Below, one piece after another: positions 8,287 through 16,033 of a stretch of DNA of 64,000 nt. The stretch is from Flavonifractor sp. An100 (GTDB taxonomy: Bacteria; Bacillota; Clostridia; Oscillospirales; Oscillospiraceae): positions 20,167 to 84,166 of the forward strand of contig NZ_NFMA01000015.1 of NCBI RefSeq assembly GCF_002161175.1, in the 5' to 3' direction. The notes beneath the pieces are model-generated. The model was not told where the DNA came from and did not search any database. It was given only the letters and a program-made list of their open reading frames with translations. The first letter of the stretch is position 1. Every line of letters starts with the position of its first letter. The position numbers and the translations under genes are program-made.

Positions 8287-8540
8287 GGGACTTCGGGGCC
8301 CTGCCCACCGAGGCCCGGGCCCGGGAAATGAAGGACCGGGACTACCTGTGGTGCCTGGTCCACCAGCTGCTGGACCGGGAGGAGGAGCTCAGCCGCCTGT
8401 GCCCCGACTGCCGGGCCCGGGCGGAGGAGCGTCACTGCCCCGTTTGCGGCCGGGCGGCGGAGGATTGGGGCGAGGGAGAAGTCAATCCGGCCTTTGACCA
8501 GAGCCGGTTTGAACAGTTGAAAGGGGGCGGCGGAGGATGA
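8244..8540 (+). CDS. Tail assembly chaperone, -1 frameshift extension with zinc-ribbon cysteines
   Basis: After the slip the reading frame runs LRSDPNDRLRWRVLRDFG and on to TGA 8538-8540, adding about 98 residues to the 114 before the slip (fusion about 212 aa). The extension has a C-x2-C..C-x2-C arrangement (CPDCRARAEERHCPVCG), a likely zinc ribbon. A GTG at 8280 could start it separately, but it has no ribosome site. In the family, a mix of short and extended forms coats the tape measure before tube polymerisation. The stop overlaps the next start. Confidence 0.65.
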   Translation, partial: LRSDPNDRLRWRVLRDFGALPTEARAREMKDRDYLWCLVHQLLDREEELSRLCPDCRARAEERHCPVCGRAAEDWGEGEVNPAFDQSRFEQLKGGGGG

Positions 8541-9154
8541 CCGACTACCTGGAGGAGCAGGAGGAGCAGGCCCAGGCTCTGGAGGAGAACCTGGCGCGGC
8601 TGGAGGAGGCTCTGGTGGCTCTGGGGCCGGGTGCCTCGAAGAAGGCAGCAGGGGTGGCGGAAGAGTCTGCCGCCCCGGCTTTTCTGCCTGGGAGTCAGAT
8701 AGCCGCGGAGACAGAGACGGCCCTCATCCGGGCCCGAGATTGGGAAAAGGAAGAGGAGGGGGAGAACCGGACCTCTTTCGAAAGGGGGGAGGAGAGTTCT
8801 CCCCTGCTGGAGCAGGCCGAGGCTTTGGAGGCGGCTCTGGCGGGCCTGGACATTCTGCGGGCAGGGACAGGTGAGGGAAGTGCCCTCGTGGGACCCTGGC
8901 GGGGAGCGGCCATGGGCCGGGAGGAGGCCTTGATGCAGAGAGGGTCCCGCCAGCAGGAGAAATGGCCCGATCGTCTGCTGCCTAGGAGCGGTGCCGCCGA
9001 CCTCAAGGACCTGGGCTTGGGCGGGGAGACACGTCCGGGAAGTCCCCGGTCCGGGGCGGCGGCCTGGGACGGGGAGACCGAGGAGGCCCGGCGGATGGAC
9101 CGGATCTTCCGCCGGGACAGCCGCCGCTATGATGGCGGCTTTTTCCTGTACTGA
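8537..9154 (+). CDS. Unknown 205-aa protein in the tape-measure position
   Basis: ATG 8537 overlaps the preceding stop. Residues 1-35 are a charged, coiled-coil-like helix (EEQEEQAQALEENLARLEEALVAL); the middle is low-complexity and Gly/Ala/Glu rich with a second helical block near residue 90-110; the end is basic, RRMDRIFRRDSRRYDGGFFLY. There is no transmembrane stretch or peptidase motif. The gene lies where a tape measure protein of many hundred residues is normally encoded. It may be a very short tape measure, a chaperone partner, or what remains around a deletion. Confidence 0.5.
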   Translation: MTDYLEEQEEQAQALEENLARLEEALVALGPGASKKAAGVAEESAAPAFLPGSQIAAETETALIRARDWEKEEEGENRTSFERGEESSPLLEQAEALEAALAGLDILRAGTGEGSALVGPWRGAAMGREEALMQRGSRQQEKWPDRLLPRSGAADLKDLGLGGETRPGSPRSGAAAWDGETEEARRMDRIFRRDSRRYDGGFFLY

Positions 9155-9166
9155 GGAGGGATTTTC

Positions 9167-9745
9167 GTGGATTTGTCACCCATGCGCTATAAAACCTACA
9201 CTTGGCCCCACAACCCAAGGGTCTACTCCATCGACTATGAGCGGAAGATGGCCCTGCATAAGACCCCCTTCGGCCTGTTCCATCTCCAGGACCTGGGCCG
9301 GACCAACCGGATTATGGAGGGAGAGGGGGAGTTTGTGGGGGAGGGGGCCTATGCCCAGTTCGGGCAACTGGCCAACGTGTTCTATGACAGTGGCCCCGGG
9401 CTGCTGGTCCACCCCCTGTGGCAGGCAGCCAACGCCTACTTTGTCTCCCTACGTCTGGAGCAGGAGCCTCGGCCCGACTATGTACGTTACTCCTTCTCCT
9501 TCTGGGAGGACGACAGCTGGTACACCGGCCTTGCCGTATCGGTGACCCAGGGGGCGGGAGCGAGTGAACCGGAGCAAGATAGCTCTACTGCCATCCAGCC
9601 GGTGTACCACCGGGTGGTGAAGGGAGATACCCTCTGGGCCATCGCCAACACCTACGGCATTGGGCTCAGCGAGCTTATCGCCCTCAACCCCCAGATCAAA
9701 AACCCCAACCTCATCCATGTGGGAGACGAGGTGAGAGTGCGGTGA
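9167..9745 (+). CDS. LysM-containing tail hub/baseplate protein (XkdP-like)
   Basis: 192 aa, GTG start at 9167 after GAGGAGGG. Residues 1-135 are a phage-specific aromatic-rich domain (YKTYTWPHNPRVYSIDYERK). Residues 147-192 form a LysM domain (YHRVVKGDTLWAIANTYG..LNPQIKNPNLIHVGDEV) that binds N-acetylglucosamine-containing cell wall. Proteins with this layout sit at the tube end in PBSX-type tails. The stop overlaps the next GTG start. Confidence 0.75.
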   Translation: MDLSPMRYKTYTWPHNPRVYSIDYERKMALHKTPFGLFHLQDLGRTNRIMEGEGEFVGEGAYAQFGQLANVFYDSGPGLLVHPLWQAANAYFVSLRLEQEPRPDYVRYSFSFWEDDSWYTGLAVSVTQGAGASEPEQDSSTAIQPVYHRVVKGDTLWAIANTYGIGLSELIALNPQIKNPNLIHVGDEVRVR

Positions 9746-10692
9746 GAGGCTATGTGACCGACGGGGCGGGAGGCCGCTGGCTACTCCCGGAGGCGGTGGC
9801 CTGGCGGCTGGAATATACCGCCGGAGTGCCCTGCGACAGCTTTTGGATCCGCTGTCCCTGGAGCCGGGAGAACACCGCCAACCCCGCCGCCTGGGTGCGG
9901 TTTGAAGCCCAGCAGGAGGGGGAGAGGGTGTTCACCGGGGTGGTGGATGAGTGCCAGGTGTCCCAGAACGAAGGGGGCGGGCTGCTGGAGGTGTCCGGCC
10001 GGGGAATGGCCGCTTTGCTTCTGGACAACGAGGCCCTGGGCCAGGACTACGGCACCGCCACCCTGGAGGATATTTTGCGGGACCACGTGGAGCCCTACGG
10101 CATTGCCGCCGCCCCGGGGGCCAGCCTGCCCGCCGTCAGCCCCTTTTCGGTGTCCACCGGCAGCAGCGAGTGGTCGGTGGTCTACGAATTTGCCCGCTAT
10201 TACGGAGGAATTGCACCCCGCTTTGACCGGGAGGGCCGCCTGGTCCTCACCGGCTGGCCGGCGGGGGAGGAGAAGCTGCTGGGGGACGGAGCGCCGGTGA
10301 CCGAGCTGGTGTGCCGGGACCGGCGGTATGGGGTTCTGTCCCAGGTGCTGGTGCGGGACCGGTACAGCGGCAGTGTCCAGACAGAAGAAAACGAGAGCTT
10401 TGCCGCCTCGGGGGGACGGGCCCGGCGGGTGCTGACTATGCCCGGGCGGAGCAACTATAAGGCCATGCGCTATACGGGCCAGTTCCAGCTGGACAAATCC
10501 GCTTCCGAGCTGGAGCGGCTGGAGGTACAGATCGCCCAGCCATTCTGCGCCTGGCCGGGGGAGCTGGTGCGCATCCAGCGCAGCGGCTGGGAGCGCAATG
10601 GCTTGTTCCGGGTGGTCCAGACCACAGTGGGACTGGACACCTCGGGGGAGTGGACCCGGCTGGAGCTGGCCAGGCCGGACTTTGTGGTGTGA
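9742..10692 (+). CDS. Baseplate hub protein (gpD/XkdQ-like)
   Basis: 316 aa, GTG start overlapping the LysM gene by 4 bases. The protein is made of beta domains with a central segment SSEWSVVYEFARYYG and ends WTRLELARPDFVV, in keeping with hub proteins that make the ring from which the spike projects. The position between the LysM protein and a spike-like protein supports this. No peptidase or lysozyme active site is visible. Confidence 0.7.
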   Translation: MRGYVTDGAGGRWLLPEAVAWRLEYTAGVPCDSFWIRCPWSRENTANPAAWVRFEAQQEGERVFTGVVDECQVSQNEGGGLLEVSGRGMAALLLDNEALGQDYGTATLEDILRDHVEPYGIAAAPGASLPAVSPFSVSTGSSEWSVVYEFARYYGGIAPRFDREGRLVLTGWPAGEEKLLGDGAPVTELVCRDRRYGVLSQVLVRDRYSGSVQTEENESFAASGGRARRVLTMPGRSNYKAMRYTGQFQLDKSASELERLEVQIAQPFCAWPGELVRIQRSGWERNGLFRVVQTTVGLDTSGEWTRLELARPDFVV

Positions 10693-10704
10693 GAGGTGAG
10701 GGAG

Positions 10705-11106
10705 ATGTGGAGCGGACAACAGGGCAGGCTGCTTCCGGTGGAAGAGCCGGGGGCGGAGCTGGGAGAGGTGACCCTGGGCGGAGACCCCGCCGGGGTAGTC
10801 CTGGGGGGAGAGCGCAGGAGCATCCCTGTCTATGGTCCCGGCGGTTACGCCTGGCGCCCCTCGGTGGGTGACCAGGTGTTGGTGCTCAAGGCGGGAGCAG
10901 AGCGGGAGTCTCCCTGCATCGTAGGACGGGTACAGGGAGACCTGAATCTGGGGCCGGGAGAGACAGCGGTGTCGGGAGGAGACAGCGCGGTTTATCTGAA
11001 AACAGGACAACTGGACCTACGGGGGAACGTGACCATTAACGGAGTGGGGCTGGTAGATCTGATTGCGGCAGTGGTAGCGGAAATTTTAAGCAATCTGGAG
11101 GTGTGA
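10705..11106 (+). CDS. Baseplate spike protein (gpV-like)
   Basis: About 133 aa. ATG 10705 is preferred because GAGGTGAGGG lies 5 bases upstream; a GTG at 10696 is possible. The middle has an OB-fold look (YAWRPSVGDQVLVL..CIVGRV) and the end is a short beta-helix-like run (DSAVYLKTGQLDLRGNVTING) typical of spike tips. It is shorter than most gpV proteins. The stop overlaps the gp25-like start. Confidence 0.65.
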   Translation: MWSGQQGRLLPVEEPGAELGEVTLGGDPAGVVLGGERRSIPVYGPGGYAWRPSVGDQVLVLKAGAERESPCIVGRVQGDLNLGPGETAVSGGDSAVYLKTGQLDLRGNVTINGVGLVDLIAAVVAEILSNLEV

Positions 11107-11462
11107 GCGTGGAACTGAAGCTGGTCAATGGGGATTACGTCCCCGACGGGACGGGGGGCATGTGCCGCCTGTCGGGGGCGGAGGAGGTGTTGGGCCGGGT
11201 GCTGTTCCGGCTCACCGCCCGGCGGGGCGGCCTGCCCTTTCTGCCCAATCTGGGCAGCCGGCTGCGCCTGGTGCTGCGGGAGAAGCCCTCGGCCCGCCAG
11301 GCTTTGGCCGCCCAGTATGTGACGGAGGCCCTGAAGGAGGAGCCCGACCTGCGGGTCACCGGGGTGGAGCTGTTTGGGGAGGACCCAGGACAGCTCACTG
11401 CCTACCTGGAGTGGCAGGGGGAGCCCCTGTCAGTGACAGTGGAGCTGGGACGGTTGGGCTGA
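11103..11462 (+). CDS. Baseplate wedge protein (gpW/gp25-like)
   Basis: 119 aa from GTG 11103. The family pattern is clear: a start segment with CRLSGAEEVLGRVLFRLTARRGGLPFLPNLGSRL, where the conserved proline and LG..L motif of gp25 proteins appear, followed by an acidic DLRVTGVELF strand. Gp25 anchors the sheath to the baseplate and starts contraction, so an intact copy fits a working contractile device. Confidence 0.75.
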   Translation: MSVELKLVNGDYVPDGTGGMCRLSGAEEVLGRVLFRLTARRGGLPFLPNLGSRLRLVLREKPSARQALAAQYVTEALKEEPDLRVTGVELFGEDPGQLTAYLEWQGEPLSVTVELGRLG

Positions 11463-11475
11463 GGGAGGACGAGAG

Positions 11476-12531
11476 ATGAAAGAGCTAGAGGAAATTTATC
11501 AGGAGATGCAGGCCTGTTTTGCTCAACGAACGGGCCTGGAGATGGGGGAGGGCTGTGATCTAGCCGCCCGGCTGTATGCCCTGGCCGCCCAGGTATATGC
11601 TCTCTATGCCCAGGCCGACTGGGTGGCCCGGCAGGCCTTTCCCCAGACGGCGGAAGGGGAGTATCTGGACCGCCACGCCCAGCTGCGGGGGCTGGAGCGT
11701 AAGCAGGCAGTCTATGCCCAGGGAGTAGTGCGCTTCTCCACCGGGGAGACCTCTGACTACGACCGGGAGATCCCCCAGGGCACGGTGTGCATGACGGCGG
11801 GGCTCATCCGCTTCGCCACCACCCAGCCCGCCCGACTGCTGGCCGGAACTCTGTCTGTGGACGTCCCCGTCCAGGCCCTGGAGGCGGGTGCTGCGGGCAA
11901 CGTTGCGGCGGAGACCATCGTAGCCATGGCGGTGGCGCCCACGGGGATATCCGCCTGTACCAATCCCCAGCCCTGTACGGGGGGCGGAGACCAGGAGGGG
12001 GATGAGGAGCTGCGGCAGCGAATTTTGGAGAGCTTCCAGCGCCTACCCAACGGGGCCAACGCCGCCTACTATGAGCAGCAGGCCATGTCCTTCGACTCCG
12101 TGGCGGCGGCCCAGGTGGTGCCCCGGCCCCGGGGTACGGGGACGGTGGATGTGATCGTCGCCACCTTGAACGGAACACCGGAGGAGGAGCTGCTGGAGGA
12201 ACTAACCGCTTACTTCCAGGCCCGCCGGGAGATCGCGGTGGATGTGGCGGTAAAGGGGCCGGAGACCAAGACGGTGGACCTGTCGGTTCAGATCGCCGTG
12301 GAGGGCGGCCGGGATTTGGAGACCGTGTCCGCCCAGGTGAAGCAAACGCTGGAAACCTGGTTCACCGGCAAGCTGTTGGGCCGGGGGGTGCTGCGGGCGG
12401 AAATCGGGAACCTGGTTTACTCCTGTGATGGGGTGGCCAACTATGTCCTCACCGCTCCCGCCGCCGACGTGGCCGCCCAGACGGGGGTGCTCCCGGTGCT
12501 GGGCAGCCTGAGCGTGGGAGGGATGGCATGA
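11476..12531 (+). CDS. Baseplate assembly protein J
   Basis: 351 aa, ribosome site GAGGGAGGACG. The layout is that of gpJ wedge proteins: a helical N-terminus (QVYALYAQADWVARQAFPQTAEGEYLDRHA), the beta domain starting GVVRFSTGE, an EEELRQRILESFQ region (here DEELRQRILESFQRLPNGAN), and a C-terminal beta domain ending PVLGSLSVGGMA. It ends with an ATGA overlap to the last gene of the operon. Confidence 0.85.
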   Translation: MKELEEIYQEMQACFAQRTGLEMGEGCDLAARLYALAAQVYALYAQADWVARQAFPQTAEGEYLDRHAQLRGLERKQAVYAQGVVRFSTGETSDYDREIPQGTVCMTAGLIRFATTQPARLLAGTLSVDVPVQALEAGAAGNVAAETIVAMAVAPTGISACTNPQPCTGGGDQEGDEELRQRILESFQRLPNGANAAYYEQQAMSFDSVAAAQVVPRPRGTGTVDVIVATLNGTPEEELLEELTAYFQARREIAVDVAVKGPETKTVDLSVQIAVEGGRDLETVSAQVKQTLETWFTGKLLGRGVLRAEIGNLVYSCDGVANYVLTAPAADVAAQTGVLPVLGSLSVGGMA

Positions 12532-13091
12532 GCTACGGCCAATATCTTCGGGAGCTGCTTCTCCCGCTGGGGGTGTACGACCTGGATGCCCCCTTCAATG
12601 GTGGGGAGTTGGATGCCGCCGGTCAGGCTCTGGACCAAATGGAAAGCCAATTGGAAGAGGTGGACCGGGAGGCCAATTTGTCCACCGCCCAAGACTGGGG
12701 CCTGGAGCAGGTGGCCCGGCTGTTTACCCGCCGTCCGGTGGCCGACAGTCCCCAGGAGCTGGCCCAGGCCCTGGCGGCCCTCCTTCGCATCGGCGGGGAC
12801 AGCTTCACCCTCTCGGCCATCAACGACACCATTGCCGGCTGCGGTGTGCCCGCCCGGGTGGAGGAGACAGGGGTGGAGCGGGTGCGGGTGACCTTTCCGG
12901 GGATCGCTGGCATCCCGCCCAGCTTCGAGGAACGCAAGAAGATCATCGAGGAGATCCTCCCTGCCCATGTGGAGATCGAGTACTGGTTCTGGTATCTCAC
13001 CTGGGCGGAGCTGGAGGAGAAGTTCTCTTGCTGGCAGGATATTGAGGACCGGGATTTGACCTGGGAAGGTCTGGAGACCTGCGTGGATTAG
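12528..13091 (+). CDS. Baseplate/tail protein gpI-like (YmfQ family)
   Basis: 187 aa, start overlapping the gpJ stop. The N-terminus YGQYLRELLLPLGVYDLDAPFNGGELDAAGQALD and the middle segment FTLSAINDTIAGCGVPARVEE..VTFPGIAG match the YmfQ/gpI group that links wedge to tail fibre. It is the last gene of the operon, so the tail fibre gene that normally follows is missing or replaced. A terminator follows within 15 bases. Confidence 0.7.
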   Translation: MSYGQYLRELLLPLGVYDLDAPFNGGELDAAGQALDQMESQLEEVDREANLSTAQDWGLEQVARLFTRRPVADSPQELAQALAALLRIGGDSFTLSAINDTIAGCGVPARVEETGVERVRVTFPGIAGIPPSFEERKKIIEEILPAHVEIEYWFWYLTWAELEEKFSCWQDIEDRDLTWEGLETCVD

Positions 13092-13103
13092 AGAAAATAG
13101 AAA

Positions 13104-13138
13104 GGGCCCCGAGGCAACCGCCTCGGGGCCCTTTTCTT
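13104..13138 (+). terminator. Rho-independent terminator closing the phage operon
   Basis: An 11-bp perfect stem (13104-13114 with 13121-13131) with a six-base loop is followed by CTTTTCTTT. On the minus strand it is followed by CTATTTTC and may also stop the opposing AEC transporter transcript. Confidence 0.9.
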
Positions 13139-13151
13139 TCTCGGTAAAATT

Positions 13152-14090
13152 CTACAGAAGCCCGATCTGTTTCAACAAAAATATCCATAAAAACAGGGTC
13201 AGACTACAGAACAGGGAGGTGGACACCACCAGCTGGGCGGTGAGCTCGTGGTCGCTGCCGCAGGCCAGGGCCATGGGGTAGGAGGAGGATGCGGTGGGGG
13301 TGGCCACACAGACCAGGATGGCGCCCAGGGTGTCTCCCCGGAACCCCAAAAGTATGGCGGGAATGAGGGCGGCGGCGGGGGCCAGAACCAGCCGCACCAG
13401 GCTGCACCGGACCACGGTCCAGATCTGGCCCGTCAGACCCCCAATCCGGAAGGAAGCCCCCAAGGCCAGCAGGGTGGTGACGCTGCCTGCGTTGCCCAGG
13501 CTGCTCACCGCCTGCTCCACAGAGGAGGGCAGCCGGATTCCCAGCAGCAAAAACAAAATGCCCAGCAGGCAGGCCCGAATGAGGGGGTTATGGAAAATGC
13601 CGGACAGGGTGTGGCGCAGGTCCACCCGGTTCCCCCGGCAGGTCTCCAGGGTGATGACAGCCAGTATGTTGAAAAGGGGGACCACCAGGCTGATGGCGAT
13701 GGACAGCAGGGCCACCCCGTGGGAGGACATCATAACCTGGGCCAGGGACACGCCGATGACGGCGATGTTGCTGCGGAAGGAGTTTTGAATATAGGCTCCC
13801 CGGCGTCTGGGATCCGGTTCCCGGAGGGTATAGTAGGCATAGCACAGGGCAAACCAGACCAGCACCCAGGCGATCAGGTAGGCCAGCAGGTCAGACTGGA
13901 CGGCGGCGGTGAGGTCGGTGGAGTAGATGTTGTAAAACAGCAGGCAGGGCAGCAGAGCCTGGAAGCTGAGGGTGCTCAGGTGGTGGAACATCACCTCGGG
14001 GACCACCTGGGCACGGCGGACCAAAAAACCCACGCATAGGGTGAGAAACATGGGAATGACGCAGTTGAGAGAGACGATGAAATTTTCCAT
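13152..14090 (-). CDS. AEC-family transporter (auxin efflux carrier-like)
   Basis: About 312 aa with roughly ten hydrophobic helices in a 5+5 arrangement, the BART/AEC fold. Members export or exchange organic anions such as malate or other carboxylates; the substrate here is unknown. The start at 14090 follows AGGAGGG; a longer frame exists without a ribosome site. The N-terminus ENFIVSLNCVIPMFLTLCVGFLVRR and the ATPTASSSYPMALACG segment near the C-terminus are typical. It faces the phage operon tail to tail. Confidence 0.85.
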   Translation of the reverse strand: MENFIVSLNCVIPMFLTLCVGFLVRRAQVVPEVMFHHLSTLSFQALLPCLLFYNIYSTDLTAAVQSDLLAYLIAWVLVWFALCYAYYTLREPDPRRRGAYIQNSFRSNIAVIGVSLAQVMMSSHGVALLSIAISLVVPLFNILAVITLETCRGNRVDLRHTLSGIFHNPLIRACLLGILFLLLGIRLPSSVEQAVSSLGNAGSVTTLLALGASFRIGGLTGQIWTVVRCSLVRLVLAPAAALIPAILLGFRGDTLGAILVCVATPTASSSYPMALACGSDHELTAQLVVSTSLFCSLTLFLWIFLLKQIGLL

Positions 14091-14159
14091 GTGGGCCCTC
14101 CTGTTGGGAAATCGAGCAATACAGACCCTATTGTAACACATTTTCAGGCGGGGGGAAGA

Positions 14160-14200
14160 AAAAGATCAGGCAGGCAGCCTTTTTTCGGGCCGCCTGCCTG
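14160..14200 (-). terminator. Terminator for the acyl-CoA ligase gene
   Basis: On the minus strand a stem of about 13 bp (14188-14200 with 14167-14179) with an A-rich loop is followed by ATCTTTTTC. It lies 13 bases after the ligase stop. Confidence 0.75.
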
Positions 14201-14212
14201 TTTGTTTTATGA

Positions 14213-15847
14213 TTATCCCTTGGCCTGGGCCTCCACCAGGCGCACGCCGCAGTACTGCTCCCGCAGCTTGGGCTTTTCGATTTTGCCGGTGGGGTTGCGG
14301 GGCACATTGGCGAAGATGATCTTCCGGGGACGCTTGTACCGGGGCAGGTCCATGCAGAACTGGTTGATCTCGCTCTCGGTGCAGGCCATGCCCTCCTTGA
14401 GCTGGATAATGGCGGCGGCGATCTCACCCAGACGCTTGTCCGGCAGGCCGATGACCGCCACATCGTGGACTTTGGGGTAGGCAGACAGGAAGTCCTCAAT
14501 CTGGACGGGATAGAGGTTCTCGCCGCCGGAGATGATTACGTCCTTCTTCCGGTCCACCAGGAAGTAGAAGCCGTCCTCATCCTGCTTGGCCATGTCGCCG
14601 GTGTGGAGCCAGCCGTCCTTCAAAACGGCCTGGGTGGCCTGGGGGTCGTGGTAGTAGCCCACCATCACTCCGGGGCCCTTCACGCACAGCTCGCCCACCT
14701 CGCCCTGGGGGACGGGCTGGTCGTTCTCGTCCACGATCTTGCACTTCCAGCCGTAGCCGGGAACGCCGATGGCGCCCACCTTGTGGATGTTGTCCATGCC
14801 CAGATGGACGCAGCCCGGGCCGGTGGACTCGGACAGACCATAGTTGGTGTCGTATTTGTGGTGGGGGAAGTAGCTCAGCCAGTGCTTGATGAGAGAGGGG
14901 GGGACGGGCTGGGCGCCGATGTGCATCAGCCGCCACTGGGAGAGCTGGTAGTCCTCCAGCTTCAGGTCTCCCCGATCCAGAGCAGCCAGGATGTCCTGGC
15001 ACCAGGGCACCAGCAGCCACACGATGGTGCACCGCTCCTGGGACACCGCATGGAAGATGGCCTGGGGGGAGTTGCCCTTGAGGAGCACCGCCTTGCCGCC
15101 GGTAAACAGGGAACCGAACCAGTGCATCTTGGCCCCGGTGTGGTACAGGGGTGGGATACACAAAAACACATCCTCGTGGGTGGTGGCATGGTGGATGGCT
15201 TCCATCCGGGCGGCCTGGAGGAGGGCGGCGTGCTTCAAAAGAATGGCCTTGGGGAAGCCGGTGGTGCCGGAGGAGTAGTAGATGGCACTCTCGTCCTCAT
15301 CATCAATGAGCACCTTGGGGGCCACAGAGGAGCAGTTGGCGGTGGCCCGGTGGTAGTCCTCGGCAAAGGAGGGGCAGCTCTCTCCCACGAAGAACATCAG
15401 CAGCTTGTGGGAAAACTTGGGCACAATGGCCTCCACCCGGCCGATGAACTCCGGGCCGAAGAACAGCACGTCGGCCTCCGACAGCTTCAAACAGTAGTCG
15501 ATCTCCTGGGAGGTATAGCGGAAGTTCAGGGGCACGGCGATGCATCCGGCCTTTAAAATGCCGAAGTAGATGGGTAGCCACTCCAGACAGTTCATCAGCA
15601 GAATGGCCACCTTCTGCCCCTTCTTCAACCCCCGGCTGAGCAGCAGATTGGCCACCCGGTTGGCCTTCTCGTCAAAGACCGACCAGGTGATCTCCCGGCG
15701 GTAGGGGACGGCGGAGGTGGGCTGGATGAGCTCATATTCCTTCCAGGTCACCCGCTGCTGCTCCTGAATCTCGGGGTTAATTTCCACCAGGGCGGTCTCC
15801 TCGCCGTAGAGCTTGCTGTTTCGTTCCAGCAGATCGGTAATGGGCAT
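14213..15847 (-). CDS. AMP-dependent acyl-CoA synthetase/ligase
   Basis: 544 aa. The enzyme activates a carboxylic acid to acyl-AMP and then acyl-CoA. The P-loop-like A3 motif YYSSGTTGFPKA is near residues 190-201, YGLSESTG is the A5 motif, and GWLHTGDMAKQDEDGFYFLVDRKKDVI covers A7-A8; the C-terminal lysine motif PRNPTGKIEKPKL is present. Specificity (medium or long chain, or aromatic) cannot be told. It is a single gene with its own near-consensus promoter and an operator-like repeat array covering the transcription start. Confidence 0.88.
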   Translation of the reverse strand: MPITDLLERNSKLYGEETALVEINPEIQEQQRVTWKEYELIQPTSAVPYRREITWSVFDEKANRVANLLLSRGLKKGQKVAILLMNCLEWLPIYFGILKAGCIAVPLNFRYTSQEIDYCLKLSEADVLFFGPEFIGRVEAIVPKFSHKLLMFFVGESCPSFAEDYHRATANCSSVAPKVLIDDEDESAIYYSSGTTGFPKAILLKHAALLQAARMEAIHHATTHEDVFLCIPPLYHTGAKMHWFGSLFTGGKAVLLKGNSPQAIFHAVSQERCTIVWLLVPWCQDILAALDRGDLKLEDYQLSQWRLMHIGAQPVPPSLIKHWLSYFPHHKYDTNYGLSESTGPGCVHLGMDNIHKVGAIGVPGYGWKCKIVDENDQPVPQGEVGELCVKGPGVMVGYYHDPQATQAVLKDGWLHTGDMAKQDEDGFYFLVDRKKDVIISGGENLYPVQIEDFLSAYPKVHDVAVIGLPDKRLGEIAAAIIQLKEGMACTESEINQFCMDLPRYKRPRKIIFANVPRNPTGKIEKPKLREQYCGVRLVEAQAKG

Positions 15848-15869
15848 GGCGCTCAGTCTTCCTTTCTAA

Positions 15870-15930
15870 GTTGAAGTGGGCCGGTGGCGCCGCCTCACTT
15901 CAACGGTTTCAATCTTTAAACTGTTGAAGT
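15870..15930 (-). promoter_or_regulatory. Triple 8-bp operator-like repeat before the acyl-CoA ligase
   Basis: Three copies of an 8-mer occur in alternating orientation: GTTGAAGT (15870-15877), ACTTCAAC (15897-15904), GTTGAAGT (15923-15930). Start-to-start distances are 27 and 26 bases. The last copy touches the -10 box and would cover the start site. This fits a repressor binding as two inverted pairs; RNA hairpins are an alternative. Confidence 0.55.
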
Positions 15931-15959
15931 ATCATACCCCATAAGAGGGGCGGTGTCAA
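15931..15959 (-). promoter_or_regulatory. Sigma-A promoter of the acyl-CoA ligase gene
   Basis: The minus strand reads TTGACA (15954-15959), a 17-base spacer, and TATGAT (15931-15936). It fits the vegetative consensus closely. Confidence 0.8.
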
Positions 15960-15998
15960 GGGCAAAAAAACTTTTTTGCTTTGAATCGTGAAAAAGTG

Positions 15999-16027
15999 TT
16001 TACCTTCACGCTTTAATGTGCTATAGT
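15999..16027 (+). promoter_or_regulatory. Sigma-A promoter of the yerC-iorAB operon
   Basis: TTTACC (15999-16004), 17-base spacer, TATAGT (16022-16027). It is divergent from the ligase promoter and about 120 bases before the first gene, leaving a long leader. Confidence 0.65.
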
Positions 16028-16033
16028 TGGGCT

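Larger units (their letters stand above)
2..13140 (+). mobile_element. Phage-derived head and contractile-tail module (right part)
   Basis: About twenty same-strand genes follow the usual myophage order: small and large terminase, portal, protease, decoration protein, capsid, connectors, sheath, tube, chaperone, LysM hub, gpD-like hub, spike, gp25, gpJ, gpI. Many adjacent genes overlap by 4 bases (ATGA or GTGA), so they form one translational unit. The unit ends at a strong hairpin terminator and the next gene is an ordinary host transporter on the other strand. No integrase, attachment site, tail fibre or lysis gene is visible here; the left end lies outside the window. Base composition looks like the host, which suggests long residence. 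Confidence 0.85.

Noticed and set aside
2..13140. Tailocin (phage tail-only bacteriocin)
   Set aside because: Terminase, portal, protease and capsid genes look intact, so a head is encoded; tail-only interpretation is not supported.
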